Assembly: GCA_028874195.1 (NCBI GenBank)
Contig: JAPPLM010000054.1
Coordinates: 1 to 64,000 of the forward strand
Source of the DNA: Chloroflexota bacterium
GTDB taxonomy: Bacteria; Chloroflexota; UBA11872; VXOZ01
Direction: 5' to 3'
DNA length: 64,000 nt
Shown: piece by piece, positions 44,515-52,909 of the stretch
Numbering within the stretch: position 1 is the first letter of the stretch
How the letters are laid out: each line of letters begins with the position of its first letter
The notes under the pieces: generated by a model
What the model was told of the DNA's origin: nothing
The model's database searches: none
Seen by the model: only the letters and a program-made list of their open reading frames with translations
Made by a program: the position numbers and the translations under genes

Positions 44515-45693
44515 ATGCGTGTATGGAGCCGGTGGCAACTAATCTTGGCAGGGGTACTTCTGACCGTGGCGCTCAGCGCCTGTGCGCCAAGTCTCCCCTT
44601 CTTTTCGTCGGGCGACGCAGCCGGTCTCGAGGAACTCCTGGCGCAAGGCCAGGAAGCCCTGCAGAAGGGCGACCTGGAAGCGGCTATGGAAATCTACAAC
44701 GAGGGCGTGGATAGATACCCGGATGACTCCCACGTGTACCACCAACGCGCCCTCGTGCACGCGCAAATGGGCGATATCGCCAGCGCGCTGCGGGACATGG
44801 ACCGTTCCATCGAGCGCGATCCCGAAGATGCCAGCCATATCTTTTTCCGGGCCAACATATTTCTCAACATCGGCAACCTGCAAGGCGCGCTGGAAGACCT
44901 CACGCGGCTCATAGAGCTCGATCCGGCTTTTGTGGAAGCCTATCTGGCGCGGGCCTCGATCTACTATGCCCAGAACCGCATGGATGAGGCCCTGGCGGAC
45001 GTGGGCACAGCCATCCAGCTGCGTCCCAATGAACCGGAGCTCTACTTCCGCCGCGCCAGTCTCCGCTTGACCCGCAGTGACTACCAAGGCGCCATCGATG
45101 ATTTGACGAGAGCAGTCGAGATCAATGCTCAATATGCCGAGGCCTACTACGTGCGCGGCTTGATACAGCAGGTGGAAGGCGATTTGGAGGCTGCGCTTGC
45201 CGACCTGAGCAAGGCCGTCGAGATCGCGCCGGAGCAGCCGCAGCCCTATGTCGCGCGGGCGGGCATCTTCCAACAGATGGAACGGTACGAAGAGGCGTTG
45301 GTAGACTTGCAGCAGGCCGCGAACATCACGCCGCAGAGTCCCGAGCCATATGCGGCGCGCGCTGAGGTATACCGCGCGATGGGCCAACTCCCGCAGGCCC
45401 TCGACGACGCGAACCGCGCCATCGACCTGGGGCAAGGCGACCCGCGCTATCTCGTGACGCGCGCGGCGGTCCTTGCCGCACAGGAAAACTACACGCAGGC
45501 GCTGCGCGACCTGGACAATGCCCTGGACACGGATCCCGGCTTGGCGCAGGCGCTGCTGCAACGCGGCGAAATCTATGAAAAGCAAGGCGAGAAGCAGAAG
45601 GCGATAGACGACTTCAACCGGGTGCTCGCCGTACCCGCTTCGGATGAAATGCGCCAGAAAGCCGAAGAGGCGCTGCAGCGACTACGCGGCTAA
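44515..45693 (+). CDS. Tetratricopeptide-repeat lipoprotein
   Basis: The 392-residue protein has a lipoprotein signal peptide (lipobox LSAC, Cys23). About ten consecutive TPR units of 34 residues follow from about residue 45 to the end, each with the W/L-G-Y/F-A-P spacing (for example AYLARASIYYAQNRMDEALA and LYFRRASLRLTRSDYQGAID). The superhelix would project from the outer face of the membrane and bind protein partners. Specific partners are unknown. A DUF1640-like gene begins 43 bases downstream and may share its transcript. Confidence 0.85.
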   Translation: MRVWSRWQLILAGVLLTVALSACAPSLPFFSSGDAAGLEELLAQGQEALQKGDLEAAMEIYNEGVDRYPDDSHVYHQRALVHAQMGDIASALRDMDRSIERDPEDASHIFFRANIFLNIGNLQGALEDLTRLIELDPAFVEAYLARASIYYAQNRMDEALADVGTAIQLRPNEPELYFRRASLRLTRSDYQGAIDDLTRAVEINAQYAEAYYVRGLIQQVEGDLEAALADLSKAVEIAPEQPQPYVARAGIFQQMERYEEALVDLQQAANITPQSPEPYAARAEVYRAMGQLPQALDDANRAIDLGQGDPRYLVTRAAVLAAQENYTQALRDLDNALDTDPGLAQALLQRGEIYEKQGEKQKAIDDFNRVLAVPASDEMRQKAEEALQRLRG

Positions 45694-45735
45694 GTCATTG
45701 TATAGGCAAGCGAAAGAGGTAAGCCGCCGATAGCT

Positions 45736-46023
45736 GTGTTTGATACGCACAAGGCGTTTGCGGCGCTTGTGGAGGCGGGCTTCACGGAGCGCCAAGCCAA
45801 AGCTCTGATTGATGTAGGCGGCGAAGGCTACGGCACGCTGGCGACGAAAGCCGACATAGCCGATATGGCGACGAATTCCGCCCTGGTGTCTGGGCTGGAA
45901 GCGCTGGAGTTGCGTATGACGGCGACGCTGGAACGCCGCATGAATAACTTGATTCTCCAGCTTGCCATACTGCAGGTAGCGGTAGGCGGGCTGATCGTGG
46001 CGGCATTGAAGCTGCTGCCGTAG
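45736..46023 (+). CDS. DUF1640/CCDC90-like coiled-coil membrane protein
   Basis: The 95-residue protein starts at GTG with MFDTHKAFAALVEAGFTERQ then AKALIDV, the DUF1640 N-terminal pattern. A helical segment around 45-68 (LVSGLEALELRMTATLERR) fits a short coiled coil. A single C-terminal transmembrane helix follows (LAILQVAVGGLIVAALKLL). Proteins of this shape oligomerise at membranes; the function is unknown. It lies just after a TPR lipoprotein on the same strand. Confidence 0.7.
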   Translation: MFDTHKAFAALVEAGFTERQAKALIDVGGEGYGTLATKADIADMATNSALVSGLEALELRMTATLERRMNNLILQLAILQVAVGGLIVAALKLLP

Positions 46024-46048
46024 GTGCTCCGCAGTGAAGATCTTCCCT

Positions 46049-46072
46049 GTAACGTGGGGGCTTGTCTCTCGC
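46049..46072. repeat. Decayed R1 copy, inverted
   Basis: GTAACGTGGGGGCTTGTCTC then TCGC. The right arm of the hairpin is mutated. Confidence 0.5.
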
Positions 46073-46287
46073 TTCATTGCGCGAAGTCTGCACAGTAGCA
46101 GCCACGTTGATACCATCAGAGACCGAACTTGCGGCGGCGAACTGGGCCTGCCCGATCTCTGCGTGGCGCTATTAAACCGTTTGCGCTGAGGGCTGCACGA
46201 AGCGCATGTCGATTGTCGGTCAGCTCCCGCATTCCGCCTTTCGACAAGCCTGTACTGAGCCTGCCGAAGTGCTCAGGCCAGGCAAGA

Positions 46288-47778
46288 TCAGGACGAACGG
46301 CGGTCCTGTGTCAGGCTCGCGGCGAGCGGGGTGTCCCGCTGTTGAGCCGAGGATCCCAGTGCGGAGAGCAGACCGAAGAGTATCCCCAGCAGGATGCCGA
46401 TGCTGTGCACGAAGAGGCTGTCCACGAGGCTGTGCGCGGAGAAGGCGGCCAGACTGCCCATCAGTCCCAGCGCGAGCAGGCGTCCCCAGATGTCCGGTGC
46501 GCGCCGCCACGCGCGAATGGACAAATACCAGGCGAGACCCAAGAAGAGCAGAAAAGCCGTGAGCGTGAGCACCCCGCCTTCCGCCGCCAGATTCAGGTAG
46601 TAATTGTGGGCGTGGCCGACGCCCGTGGGCCACCCGGGCAGGGCATACACTTCATACGCTTTGGGGTAGTTGCCAATGCCGACGCCAAGGTAGGGGTTTT
46701 CGGCAAACATCTGCCAGCCGGCGTACCATTGCGAGACCCTTTCCAAGATGGCCCAGTTATCAGCGTTGGGACCGGCGCGCAACTCCTGCGCCAAGCGCGA
46801 GCCGTACACGAACAAGTCGGTTACGCGGGAAAGTATGGCCTCCGGGATCACGCCCAAGATGAGGACGATCAGGGTTGCCGTGAAGCCGCAGTATGCCAAC
46901 ACAATGGCGCCCGGCCGGTTACGCTGGCTCTCCAGAAGCCAGACCACGCTTAGCGCGGCCAGTGTGCCGAGCCAGGCGCCGCGCGAGAGGCTGACCACAA
47001 TGCCGAGAGCCAGCGCGATACTTACGCCCCATCCCAACAGCCGGATATGGTGACGAGGCGCCGAGAGGGCAATGGCGAGCGCGATAGGGAGAATGAGCGC
47101 CAGATAGCCGCCATAGGGGTTCGGTTGTCCGAAAGTCCCGTGCGCCCGCATGAGAATGCCTCCGGCGAGAAAGTGCGGCGGACCGATCCGGAACGCGACC
47201 TGCAGCAGACCGATCCCGACCTCCGCCAGCGCCGCCAGCAGGAGCACTCCCACCAGCGCCGCCAGCACGCGGCGGCTCCGCACCGTGGTAGCGGTGACGA
47301 GGTAGATGACGAAGAGCTCTGCCCATTTGCTGATTTCTTTGATGCTCAGCAGCAGACTCTCTGCTGCGAGCGCGGAGAGTCCCATTGGAATCATCACAAT
47401 GACGATGGGTATCGTCAGAGACGGTAGGGAGGGCGCGGACCACCGCCCTGCGAGCATGCCTGCGAGCCAGGACAGACCGATTAGTGCCACTAAAGGTTCG
47501 TTGACCGTTATGTCTACGTTTTCCGGTAGGCTGATCGTACGCACGCTGCCAAAAGGAACGGTAAAGAGGAGTATGCCAACGCCTACAGCCGGATGGGCAA
47601 AGACGGCCAGGGTTCCAGCAACCGCGCCAAATGTCAGGAGCGCCCACAGGGGAGGCAAGAACCATGCGACGAGGAGGACGATGAGCATGCCAAGGACGCC
47701 AAGCGTCTGCCATCTTTGCAGCGAAAGGCGTTGGCGAGCATGGAATTGGTTGGAGAGCGCAGCGCCGTGTTCTATCAT
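46288..47778 (-). CDS. O-antigen ligase/Wzy-type polymerase-like membrane protein
   Basis: About 496 residues from ATG 47778; a longer open frame to 48204 has no family character upstream. It has 10-12 hydrophobic spans. A large extracytoplasmic loop before the last helices carries the Wzy_C-like motifs GVGIGNYPKAYEVYALPG and HAHNYYLNLAAEGG. A basic SLSRGAWLG motif sits mid-protein. Family members polymerise or ligate lipid-linked glycans at the outer face of the cytoplasmic membrane. No other glycan genes are adjacent, so the glycan is unknown. It is divergent from birA. Confidence 0.83.
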   Translation of the reverse strand: MIEHGAALSNQFHARQRLSLQRWQTLGVLGMLIVLLVAWFLPPLWALLTFGAVAGTLAVFAHPAVGVGILLFTVPFGSVRTISLPENVDITVNEPLVALIGLSWLAGMLAGRWSAPSLPSLTIPIVIVMIPMGLSALAAESLLLSIKEISKWAELFVIYLVTATTVRSRRVLAALVGVLLLAALAEVGIGLLQVAFRIGPPHFLAGGILMRAHGTFGQPNPYGGYLALILPIALAIALSAPRHHIRLLGWGVSIALALGIVVSLSRGAWLGTLAALSVVWLLESQRNRPGAIVLAYCGFTATLIVLILGVIPEAILSRVTDLFVYGSRLAQELRAGPNADNWAILERVSQWYAGWQMFAENPYLGVGIGNYPKAYEVYALPGWPTGVGHAHNYYLNLAAEGGVLTLTAFLLFLGLAWYLSIRAWRRAPDIWGRLLALGLMGSLAAFSAHSLVDSLFVHSIGILLGILFGLLSALGSSAQQRDTPLAASLTQDRRSS

Positions 47779-47849
47779 GGGTTTCACTATAGCATGGGGT
47801 GGCGCGGCGCTAATTTTCCCCTCACCCCGGCCCTTTCCCCTATGTAGCC

Positions 47850-47890
47850 CGGGTTGATGGGTAACACTTGTTCGGGTTGATAGGTTACAC
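47850..47890. repeat. Possible IS21-family terminus (two direct repeats)
   Basis: CGGGTTGATGGGTAACAC (47850) and CGGGTTGATAGGTTACAC (47873) match at 16 of 18 bases with a 23-base period. Multiple terminal repeats of this kind occur at IS21-type ends. No istA or istB genes are present. Confidence 0.5.
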
Positions 47891-48030
47891 ATTTCGCTGA
47901 GTGACAAATACGGGCGCTTCGCGTTGGACCCAGAAGAAGACTCTTGAGGCAACACGATGCGCTCAGATCCAACGCGTAAGCTTGTGACAGGGCAACAAAC
48001 CGTCGTAGTTCTAAAGCGAGCGAACCTTCG

Positions 48031-48822
48031 ATGAAACGGGAGCGTGAGCCGCTGCGCTGGCGGGAAGTGGCCCAGGCGGTGCGGCGGCAACACATAGGCC
48101 GCAGCGTGGTCTATCGCGCGGAAGTCGACTCGACGATGGAGGTCTGCCATGCGTTGGCGCGCGCGGGCGCTGAGCACGGGGTGGTTGTGGTGGCCGACGC
48201 CCAAAGCGCCGGGCGGGGCCGGCAGGGCCGCGCCTGGCAGGCGCCGCCCTTTACTTGCCTGCTCTTCTCAGTTCTCTTGCGGCCCACGTTGGCGCGCGAC
48301 CAGTGGCCGCATGTCCTGTGGCCGCTGGCGCTGGCGCTGCAAGCAGCCACACAGCACGTCACCGGCCTCCGAGCAGCGATCAAGTGGCCGAACGATCTTG
48401 TGCTGGGCGGCAAGAAACTCGGGGGTCTCCTTGCCGAGACGGCGGCAAACGGGATGGTAGTCGGCGCGGGACTCAATGTAAACTTCCCCGCAGCCGCCCT
48501 TGCGCTCGACCAGCCGCTCACCACAATGCAAGACGCTTTGGGACAGCCAATCTCGCGCGAAGCGCTCCTAATCGAAAGCCTCCGCTCATTTGAGCAGTGG
48601 TATGATCGGTGGCTTGCAGCGCCGGACGAGGTGTGGCAAGCCTGGCGCGCGGGGTCGTGCTTGCTTGGAAAGCCGGTAGACGTCGCCGTCGGCGGGAAAG
48701 TCTACCGCGGCGTCGCGGAGGAACTCGACCGGGACGGCCATCTTTGTCTACGCACAACCGACGGGCATCTGCACCGCTTCGCGGCCGGAGACACGAGTGT
48801 TCGCCACAGCCGCCTGGAGTGA
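48031..48822 (+). CDS. birA: Biotin--[acetyl-CoA-carboxylase] ligase, monofunctional form
   Basis: The 263-residue protein attaches biotin to the carboxylase carrier lysine via biotinyl-AMP. The biotin-loop motif GRGRQGRAW and KWPNDLVLGGKKLGGLL are present, with the DSTME start motif near residue 33. There is no N-terminal helix-turn-helix, so it should not act as the biotin repressor. The C-terminal SH3-like segment (GKPVDVAVGGKVYRGVAEEL) is intact. It converges on jag, leaving a 49-base gap. Confidence 0.9.
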   Translation: MKREREPLRWREVAQAVRRQHIGRSVVYRAEVDSTMEVCHALARAGAEHGVVVVADAQSAGRGRQGRAWQAPPFTCLLFSVLLRPTLARDQWPHVLWPLALALQAATQHVTGLRAAIKWPNDLVLGGKKLGGLLAETAANGMVVGAGLNVNFPAAALALDQPLTTMQDALGQPISREALLIESLRSFEQWYDRWLAAPDEVWQAWRAGSCLLGKPVDVAVGGKVYRGVAEELDRDGHLCLRTTDGHLHRFAAGDTSVRHSRLE

Positions 48823-48871
48823 CGGAGTTACGCAAAGGTCTCGTTATGGTTACGGAGTGAGAGCTGAGTGC

Positions 48872-49594
48872 CTACTCCTGCGCCTGGTCTTCTGACGATT
48901 GCAGTTCGATTACGACGCGCCGCTCGTCGCCGGTGCCGGTGGAGTGGGTGGCAACGTCGTCGTCCTCGGCGAGGGTGAGGTGGATGATGCGCCGTTCGTG
49001 GGGCGGCATGGCTTCCAGGGTGATCGCCTTGCCGTTTTCGCGGACGAGGTCTGCCAGGCGGCGGGCCATACCGGTGAGCAATTCCTCGCGGCGCTGGCGA
49101 TAGCCGCCAATGTCAACGACCACGAGGTCGTGCTCGCCAAGCTGCTTCGTCAGCATGAGGTTATAGAGGAACTGAATCGAACGCAGCGTGGTCCCGCGTT
49201 TGCCGACGAACGCGTCGGTACCCTCGCCGGATACGTTGAGCCGGAGCGGCTCCGTGCCGGTCACTTCAACGGTGACCGCGCTGCCAAGGTGGTGAAAGAA
49301 TTCGCGGAGCAACTCCGTCGCATCGTCGAGTTGTTCCTGGGCCAGTGGCAGATCCGGGGCTTCCGGCGCGGCAGATTCTGCAGGTGCTTCAACCTCTTCG
49401 ACTTCCTCGGAAGCGCCTTCGGGTTTTAATTCCACGAGAACACGGGTCTCATCTCCGCCAATGCCAAATAGACCGCCGGTGCCCGCACTGATCACTCGGA
49501 CTGTCACTGCGTCGCGCGAGGCACCGAGTTCCTCGAGGGCGTTCTGTATCGCATCTTTAACGGTTTTGCCGGTTGCTTCAACGCTTTCCGCCAC
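48872..49594 (-). CDS. jag: RNA-binding protein Jag/KhpB
   Basis: The 240-residue protein has the three expected parts. A Jag-N domain (about 1-55, with GTGGLFGIG) comes first. A KH domain follows, with its GKRG loop in FVGKRGTTLRSIQFL (about 130-145). A C-terminal R3H domain has MPPHERRIIHLTL (about 200). It binds RNA and in Gram-positives controls cell elongation and division with KhpA. The start is GTG, overlapping the 3' end of yidC by 17 bases, so the genes are coupled. An acidic linker separates Jag-N and KH. Confidence 0.9.
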   Translation of the reverse strand: MAESVEATGKTVKDAIQNALEELGASRDAVTVRVISAGTGGLFGIGGDETRVLVELKPEGASEEVEEVEAPAESAAPEAPDLPLAQEQLDDATELLREFFHHLGSAVTVEVTGTEPLRLNVSGEGTDAFVGKRGTTLRSIQFLYNLMLTKQLGEHDLVVVDIGGYRQRREELLTGMARRLADLVRENGKAITLEAMPPHERRIIHLTLAEDDDVATHSTGTGDERRVVIELQSSEDQAQE

Positions 49595-50654
49595 CTTTTT
49601 TCTTCTCCCTCTTGCGCGACCTCGATTTGCCAGTGTTTGACGCTTGATTTGACGCGCCGTTTCCCTGGTCGTCGGCGTTATCCAGGCCGAGTTCCTGTAG
49701 AGTCGTCTCGGTCAGCTCGGGTATGGCCGTTCGCTTCATTCCCCCAAATGATAACCCACCCAAGAGTCCGCTGGGGCGCTCCTGCGCCTCTTCCGCTGAT
49801 GTTTTGGCGGGCGCTTGCGGTGGCTCTTCTCTCTTGTTCGGGGTCTTGGCTGGCGCGGCGGGCGGCGCTTGGGTTTTCTCTACGCTCTCGCTCTTGTCGT
49901 TCGCTGGCACAGCCGCCGGCGCCTTTATCGGGGCCTCCAGGCTCTTGTCCCGCATGATTACCCATTGCTGCCCGATGCTGAAGATATTCGATACCACCCA
50001 GTATAAGGCAAGTCCCGCGGGAAATTGCATGGCGAAGAACACGATCATGATGGGCATGAATTGCATGACGTTCTGGATCATCTGCTGCTGCGGGTCCTGG
50101 GTCATGCGATTCATCATCATGCGTTGCACGACCCACTGCGTTGCGCCGGCGGTGAGCGCCAAGGCCCCGGGCAACTTGAACGGCAGGTCCACGCCCGGCG
50201 GCAGCCAGACGTCGGGCACGGCCAAGTCGGCAATCCACAGAAACGCCATCTCCAAGCCGGCTTTCGCGGCCTCGTCGTTTGTCACGCCGATGATGGCCCA
50301 ATAGAGCGCAAAGAGGACCGGCAGTTGCGCTAATTGCGGCAGGCACCCCATGAGCGGATTGACGCCGTGCTGCTTATAGAGCTCCATCTGCGCCTGCGCC
50401 ATGGCTTGCCGGTCGCCCTTATGTTGGCGCTGCAACTCCTTCAGGCGCGGTGAGAGCAATTGCATCCGGCGCGAAGAGCGGAGGCTCGTGACGCTAAGCG
50501 GAAATAGAATGAGGCGAACGATTATCGTAAAGATTATGATGGCAATGCCGAAACTCGGCACGTTCATGCGCTCGGTCAGATCGTAGAGTCCGAGCAAGCC
50601 GCTCTGCAAACCGCCGACGAGGATGTCGTTCCAGAGCGTGCTGAAGAATTCCAC
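49578..50654 (-). CDS. yidC: Membrane protein insertase YidC
   Basis: The 358-residue insertase of the short Gram-positive-like type lacks the large periplasmic domain of E. coli YidC. The conserved LFPLSVTSLRSSRRM (the Arg of the hydrophilic groove) and LSPRLKELQRQHKGDRQ coiled region C1 are visible. So are NPLMGCLPQLAQLPVLFALYWAI and the later helices (QNVMQFMPIMIVFFAMQFPAGLALYW). The C-terminal tail from about 265 is long, Pro/Lys/Glu-rich, and ends in a strongly basic stretch (KSRSRKREKKKGGGKR), which could bind ribosomes. Start GTG. Confidence 0.93.
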   Translation of the reverse strand: MEFFSTLWNDILVGGLQSGLLGLYDLTERMNVPSFGIAIIIFTIIVRLILFPLSVTSLRSSRRMQLLSPRLKELQRQHKGDRQAMAQAQMELYKQHGVNPLMGCLPQLAQLPVLFALYWAIIGVTNDEAAKAGLEMAFLWIADLAVPDVWLPPGVDLPFKLPGALALTAGATQWVVQRMMMNRMTQDPQQQMIQNVMQFMPIMIVFFAMQFPAGLALYWVVSNIFSIGQQWVIMRDKSLEAPIKAPAAVPANDKSESVEKTQAPPAAPAKTPNKREEPPQAPAKTSAEEAQERPSGLLGGLSFGGMKRTAIPELTETTLQELGLDNADDQGNGASNQASNTGKSRSRKREKKKGGGKR

Positions 50655-50788
50655 TAGAACCGCTTTTCTTCCTTAAATCTGCCGCGTTTCTTGGTTTTGT
50701 CTTTACCGCGGGACGCCGCTCTCTGTTCTCGGATGTTTCACCACAGCCAAGAGCGCAGTGTTGCCGCCCTGCCGCGTCCAATCTCCGT

Positions 50789-51040
50789 TTACGTCCGCCG
50801 TGGACGGCTGCCCGTCGCTGCGTCCTCACAAGCAATCTCACGCACCGGATCGACGCCGCCGGGATGGAACGGGTGGCAGCGCGCGATGCGCTTCATGCCG
50901 AGCCAGCCGCCTCGGAGCAGTCCATACTGCGCAATGGCGTCGTAGCAATACTCCGAGCACGTTGGCGCATAGCGGCAACTCGGCGGCAGCAAAGGCGAAA
51001 TCGCCAGCCGGTACGCTTGAATGAGCCGGAGGGCTACCAT
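50789..51040 (-). CDS. yidD: Membrane protein insertion efficiency factor YidD
   Basis: The 83-residue protein starts [20 protein letters not shown] and carries the YidD signature [15 protein letters not shown], then [18 protein letters not shown] with HPGGVDPV. The frame is open to 51103, overlapping rnpA, but the family start is at 51040. YidD helps insertion of inner-membrane proteins and lies, as usual, between rnpA and yidC. No strong ribosome site is seen, so coupling to rnpA translation is likely. Confidence 0.9.
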   Translation of the reverse strand: MVALRLIQAYRLAISPLLPPSCRYAPTCSEYCYDAIAQYGLLRGGWLGMKRIARCHPFHPGGVDPVREIACEDAATGSRPRRT

Positions 51041-51068
51041 GCTGCTAAAGGACACGTATCGTCTTCTC

Positions 51069-51386
51069 TCAAATGTCTGCCCCTTGCGAGGCTGAGCTAG
51101 CACGCCCTACGGGTTGCTGCGGTTCGTATTCTTTGGGCAACAGGCGGGCACGCCTCAGCACCGTCTGCACGTGGCGGTGCAACTGCCAAAAGGAGGCCCT
51201 GACCGCACCCCGCCGGGCAATGAACACCAGGTCCATACCCGGTTGTACGTGAGGATAGTGCAGCCGCACAGACTCACGCAGCCGCCGACGGACACGATTG
51301 CGGGTTACGGCATTGCCAAGCCGTTTCGATGTAATGAAACCACACCGGCTGAACGTGAGGTGGTTTGGCTTGACGATGAGCCTCAC
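51069..51386 (-). CDS. rnpA: Ribonuclease P protein component, start unresolved
   Basis: The basic core [20 protein letters not shown] (the RNR motif) identifies RnpA, the protein cofactor of RNase P that matures tRNA 5' ends. The coordinates given use the first in-frame GTG (51386), which has no ribosome site. The same frame continues upstream with IKKQRDFAAVLAHGKAKSG, the family's N-terminal RDF motif. It reaches a stop at 51507-51509 without an ATG, GTG or TTG. An ATG at 51510 lies one frame away. Either a frameshift (real or sequencing) or an unusual start codon is present. The C-terminus overlaps the yidD frame. Confidence 0.88.
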   Translation of the reverse strand: MRLIVKPNHLTFSRCGFITSKRLGNAVTRNRVRRRLRESVRLHYPHVQPGMDLVFIARRGAVRASFWQLHRHVQTVLRRARLLPKEYEPQQPVGRASSASQGADI

Positions 51387-51624
51387 GGTGTACGTCGACT
51401 GCGTCGGGGTCGTTGACTGCGTCCCAGTCCCCGACTTCGCTTTGCCGTGTGCCAGGACGGCGGCGAAATCACGTTGTTTCTTGATCTTCTCCGTTGGTTT
51501 CGATCCTCATGCGGAGCCGGCACAGTGACCATGCACTTCAGCGGCTCTCGCTCACGTACTCCCATGCAGGGGCGCGCCGGGAACACGCGCTCTGAACGGA
51601 AAGGATTAAGAAGGCCGAGCAGGC

Positions 51625-51762
51625 TCAGACGGTCAGCCGCGTGCGATGCTTGTCGCGTCGGTGCTTTATGATCCGCCGCCCCGCTCGCGTGGCCATGCGC
51701 GCACGAAAACCGTGCCTGCGCAACCGGCGCCGCACTTTCGGTTGATAGGTTCTCTTCGGCAT
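51625..51762 (-). CDS. rpmH: 50S ribosomal protein L34
   Basis: The 45-residue, very basic protein is read directly from the minus strand: [20 protein letters not shown], then [20 protein letters not shown] and TRLTV. L34 is recognisable by KRTYQP and the HGFRARM core. The ATG at 51760-51762 is preceded by AAGAAGGAT 8 bases upstream and by a clear promoter. It is the first gene of the conserved rpmH-rnpA-yidD-yidC-jag cluster. Confidence 0.96.
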   Translation of the reverse strand: MPKRTYQPKVRRRLRRHGFRARMATRAGRRIIKHRRDKHRTRLTV

Positions 51763-51795
51763 CCAGTACTATCCTTCTTACCTTTATCTGATTTT

Positions 51796-51825
51796 ACTAT
51801 AGCATTCCGCTGAATCTACGGTCAA
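51796..51825 (-). promoter_or_regulatory. Promoter of the rpmH operon
   Basis: On the minus strand TTGACC (51825-51820) and TATAGT (51801-51796) are separated by 18 bases. They lie about 35-60 bases before the rpmH start codon. Confidence 0.7.
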
Positions 51826-51998
51826 AGCGTTTCGGGCGGTCTTTCTCCCTCAGAGTCGACCCGTAGGACACCCCGATCCGGCTGCGCATCGTTGCGTACT
51901 CGACCAATACGGACAGGCGACTCGGTTCGACACGGGCTGCTTAAGCCGAGTTGCTCGTGGATTCAATGGGGAACACACTACCTGCGGGGCCGACGTCA

Positions 51999-52036
51999 TG
52001 TCATTCCGAATGGAGCGCAGCGAAATGAGGAATCTA
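51999..52036. repeat. R3-related repeat variant
   Basis: TGTCATTCCGAATGGAGCGC then AGCGAAATGAGGAATCTAG. The R3 ends are kept with a different middle. Confidence 0.6.
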
Positions 52037-52068
52037 GAGTAATAAGCCTAGGTTCTGTGGACATTCAA

Positions 52069-52110
52069 TGTCATTTCGAGCGCAAGCGTCGAACAATGTT
52101 CGCGGAATCT
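52069..52110. repeat. Dispersed repeat R3
   Basis: TGTCATTTCGAGCGCAAGCG then TCGAACAATGTTCGCGGAATCT. Lies inside the 52052-52286 element. Confidence 0.75.
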
Positions 52111-52236
52111 CAAGCGTTTGTGCGGGATTCACTGTTGCTTTGCTCGTCGGAGTGACAGGAAAAGCCTTTGACAAAGACAATACTTGCGCGTAAGATCACT
52201 TGCTACCCCTCGCAGAAGGACAATCTGGCGCAGCGT

Positions 52237-52270
52237 GAAGATGGATTCCCGCTTGCGCGGGAATGACGGC
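52237..52270. repeat. Dispersed repeat R2
   Basis: GATTCCCGCTTGCGCGGGAATGACGG-type hairpin with loop TTGC-side variation; otherwise as at 19619. Confidence 0.8.
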
Positions 52271-52314
52271 AAAATGCCCACACAGCCTAGTCGACCATTA
52301 CCAAAAAGGACTCT

Positions 52315-52355
52315 GGATTCCGCGAACCCGGTTCGACGCTGCGCTCGGAATGACA
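52315..52355. repeat. Dispersed repeat R3, inverted copy
   Basis: GGATTCCGCGAACCCGG then TTCGACGCTGCGCTCGGAATGACA in two blocks. Same orientation as 42869. Confidence 0.75.
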
Positions 52356-52381
52356 TGGGCTGTCACCACTATCTGCAGGAC

Positions 52382-52416
52382 AGGAGATTCTGTCAACGAA
52401 TTACTCAACACTTACA
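52382..52416. repeat. Solo IS-like end, inverted
   Basis: AGGAGATTCTGTCAACGAAT then TACTCAACACTTACA, the reverse complement of the ends at 29133 and 34823. Confidence 0.6.
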
Positions 52417-52490
52417 GGAATGACGACACCTCAAGCGCGGCAAAGACGCCTCCGGCTGCGGTGGAAAATCGCAGCAAGAAATGCGAACAC

Positions 52491-52826
52491 CTACTCGCTT
52501 GTGCGGATTACCAGGTACGTTATCGGCGACTCGCCATTGTTGCGCAGGCCGTGGCGTGTGCCTTCGGGCGCGAAGAGCGCGGCCATCGCCTCCATGGGGT
52601 GCTCTTCCTCGCCAAGCGTCGCCATGCCGCTGCCTGTGATGAGAAACATGATCTCTTCGCCTCCGTGCACGTGGGGTTCGTGGGCCGCCTCACCCGGATT
52701 GATCGAGGAGAGATGGAGTTGCAGCACTTCGGCGCCGGATTGCTCGCCCACGAACGGCAAAGAATACCCGCGTTCATGCACGCGCTTGCGCGCTTCGTCC
52801 CATGCAATAACTACCGGTTGTTTCAT
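52491..52826 (-). CDS. Cupin-domain protein
   Basis: The 111-residue single cupin starts at ATG 52826, with AAAGGA about 9 bases upstream. Motif 1 is HEPHVHGGEEIMFLITG (His, His, Glu ligands) and motif 2 is FAPEGTRHGLRN (His ligand). The compact size and PHVHGGEE pattern fit metal-binding cupins acting in catabolism or ligand sensing. The oxidoreductase gene upstream on the same strand (83-bp gap) may be co-transcribed. Substrate unknown. Confidence 0.82.
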   Translation of the reverse strand: MKQPVVIAWDEARKRVHERGYSLPFVGEQSGAEVLQLHLSSINPGEAAHEPHVHGGEEIMFLITGSGMATLGEEEHPMEAMAALFAPEGTRHGLRNNGESPITYLVIRTSE

Positions 52827-52909
52827 TGTGCAATCCTTTCGCGTTCTTAGGTTCACGTACCGGCAAAGGTATTATTTGTCGCTTGTCATCCAAGAGACTG
52901 GATTCCGGC

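Larger units (their letters stand above)
52052..52286. mobile_element. Short non-autonomous element with IS5-type ends and CTAG duplication
   Basis: The 235-bp unit begins GTTCTGTGGACATTC and ends AAATGCCCACACAGC, the same termini as the remnant at 34867-35418. CTAG lies directly on both sides (52048-52051 and 52287-52290), a perfect 4-bp target duplication. The interior carries R3 and R2 repeats and no transposase sequence. Confidence 0.65.
51826..52490. other. Repeat-rich gap upstream of rpmH
   Basis: No dnaA gene and no TTATCCACA-like box cluster is visible, although rpmH often borders dnaA/oriC. The region instead contains R3 copies (51999, 52069, 52315), an R2 hairpin (52237), an IS5-like short element (52052-52286) and an IS-like end (52382). 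Confidence 0.65.

Noticed and set aside
44539-45585. 348-codon minus-strand frame opposite the TPR lipoprotein
   Set aside because: A shadow of the TPR repeats. The sense strand has a lipobox and regular TPR spacing.
46288-48204. Extended start of the O-antigen-ligase-like gene
   Set aside because: The extra 142 residues run through repeat and IS-like DNA and oppose birA. The hydrophobic protein starts naturally at 47778.
52000-52420. Possible CRISPR because of clustered repeats
   Set aside because: The repeats are different families with irregular spacing and no constant spacer length, and there are no cas genes.
51826-52490. Replication origin next to rpmH
   Set aside because: No TTATCCACA-like boxes, AT-rich unwinding region or dnaA are visible.
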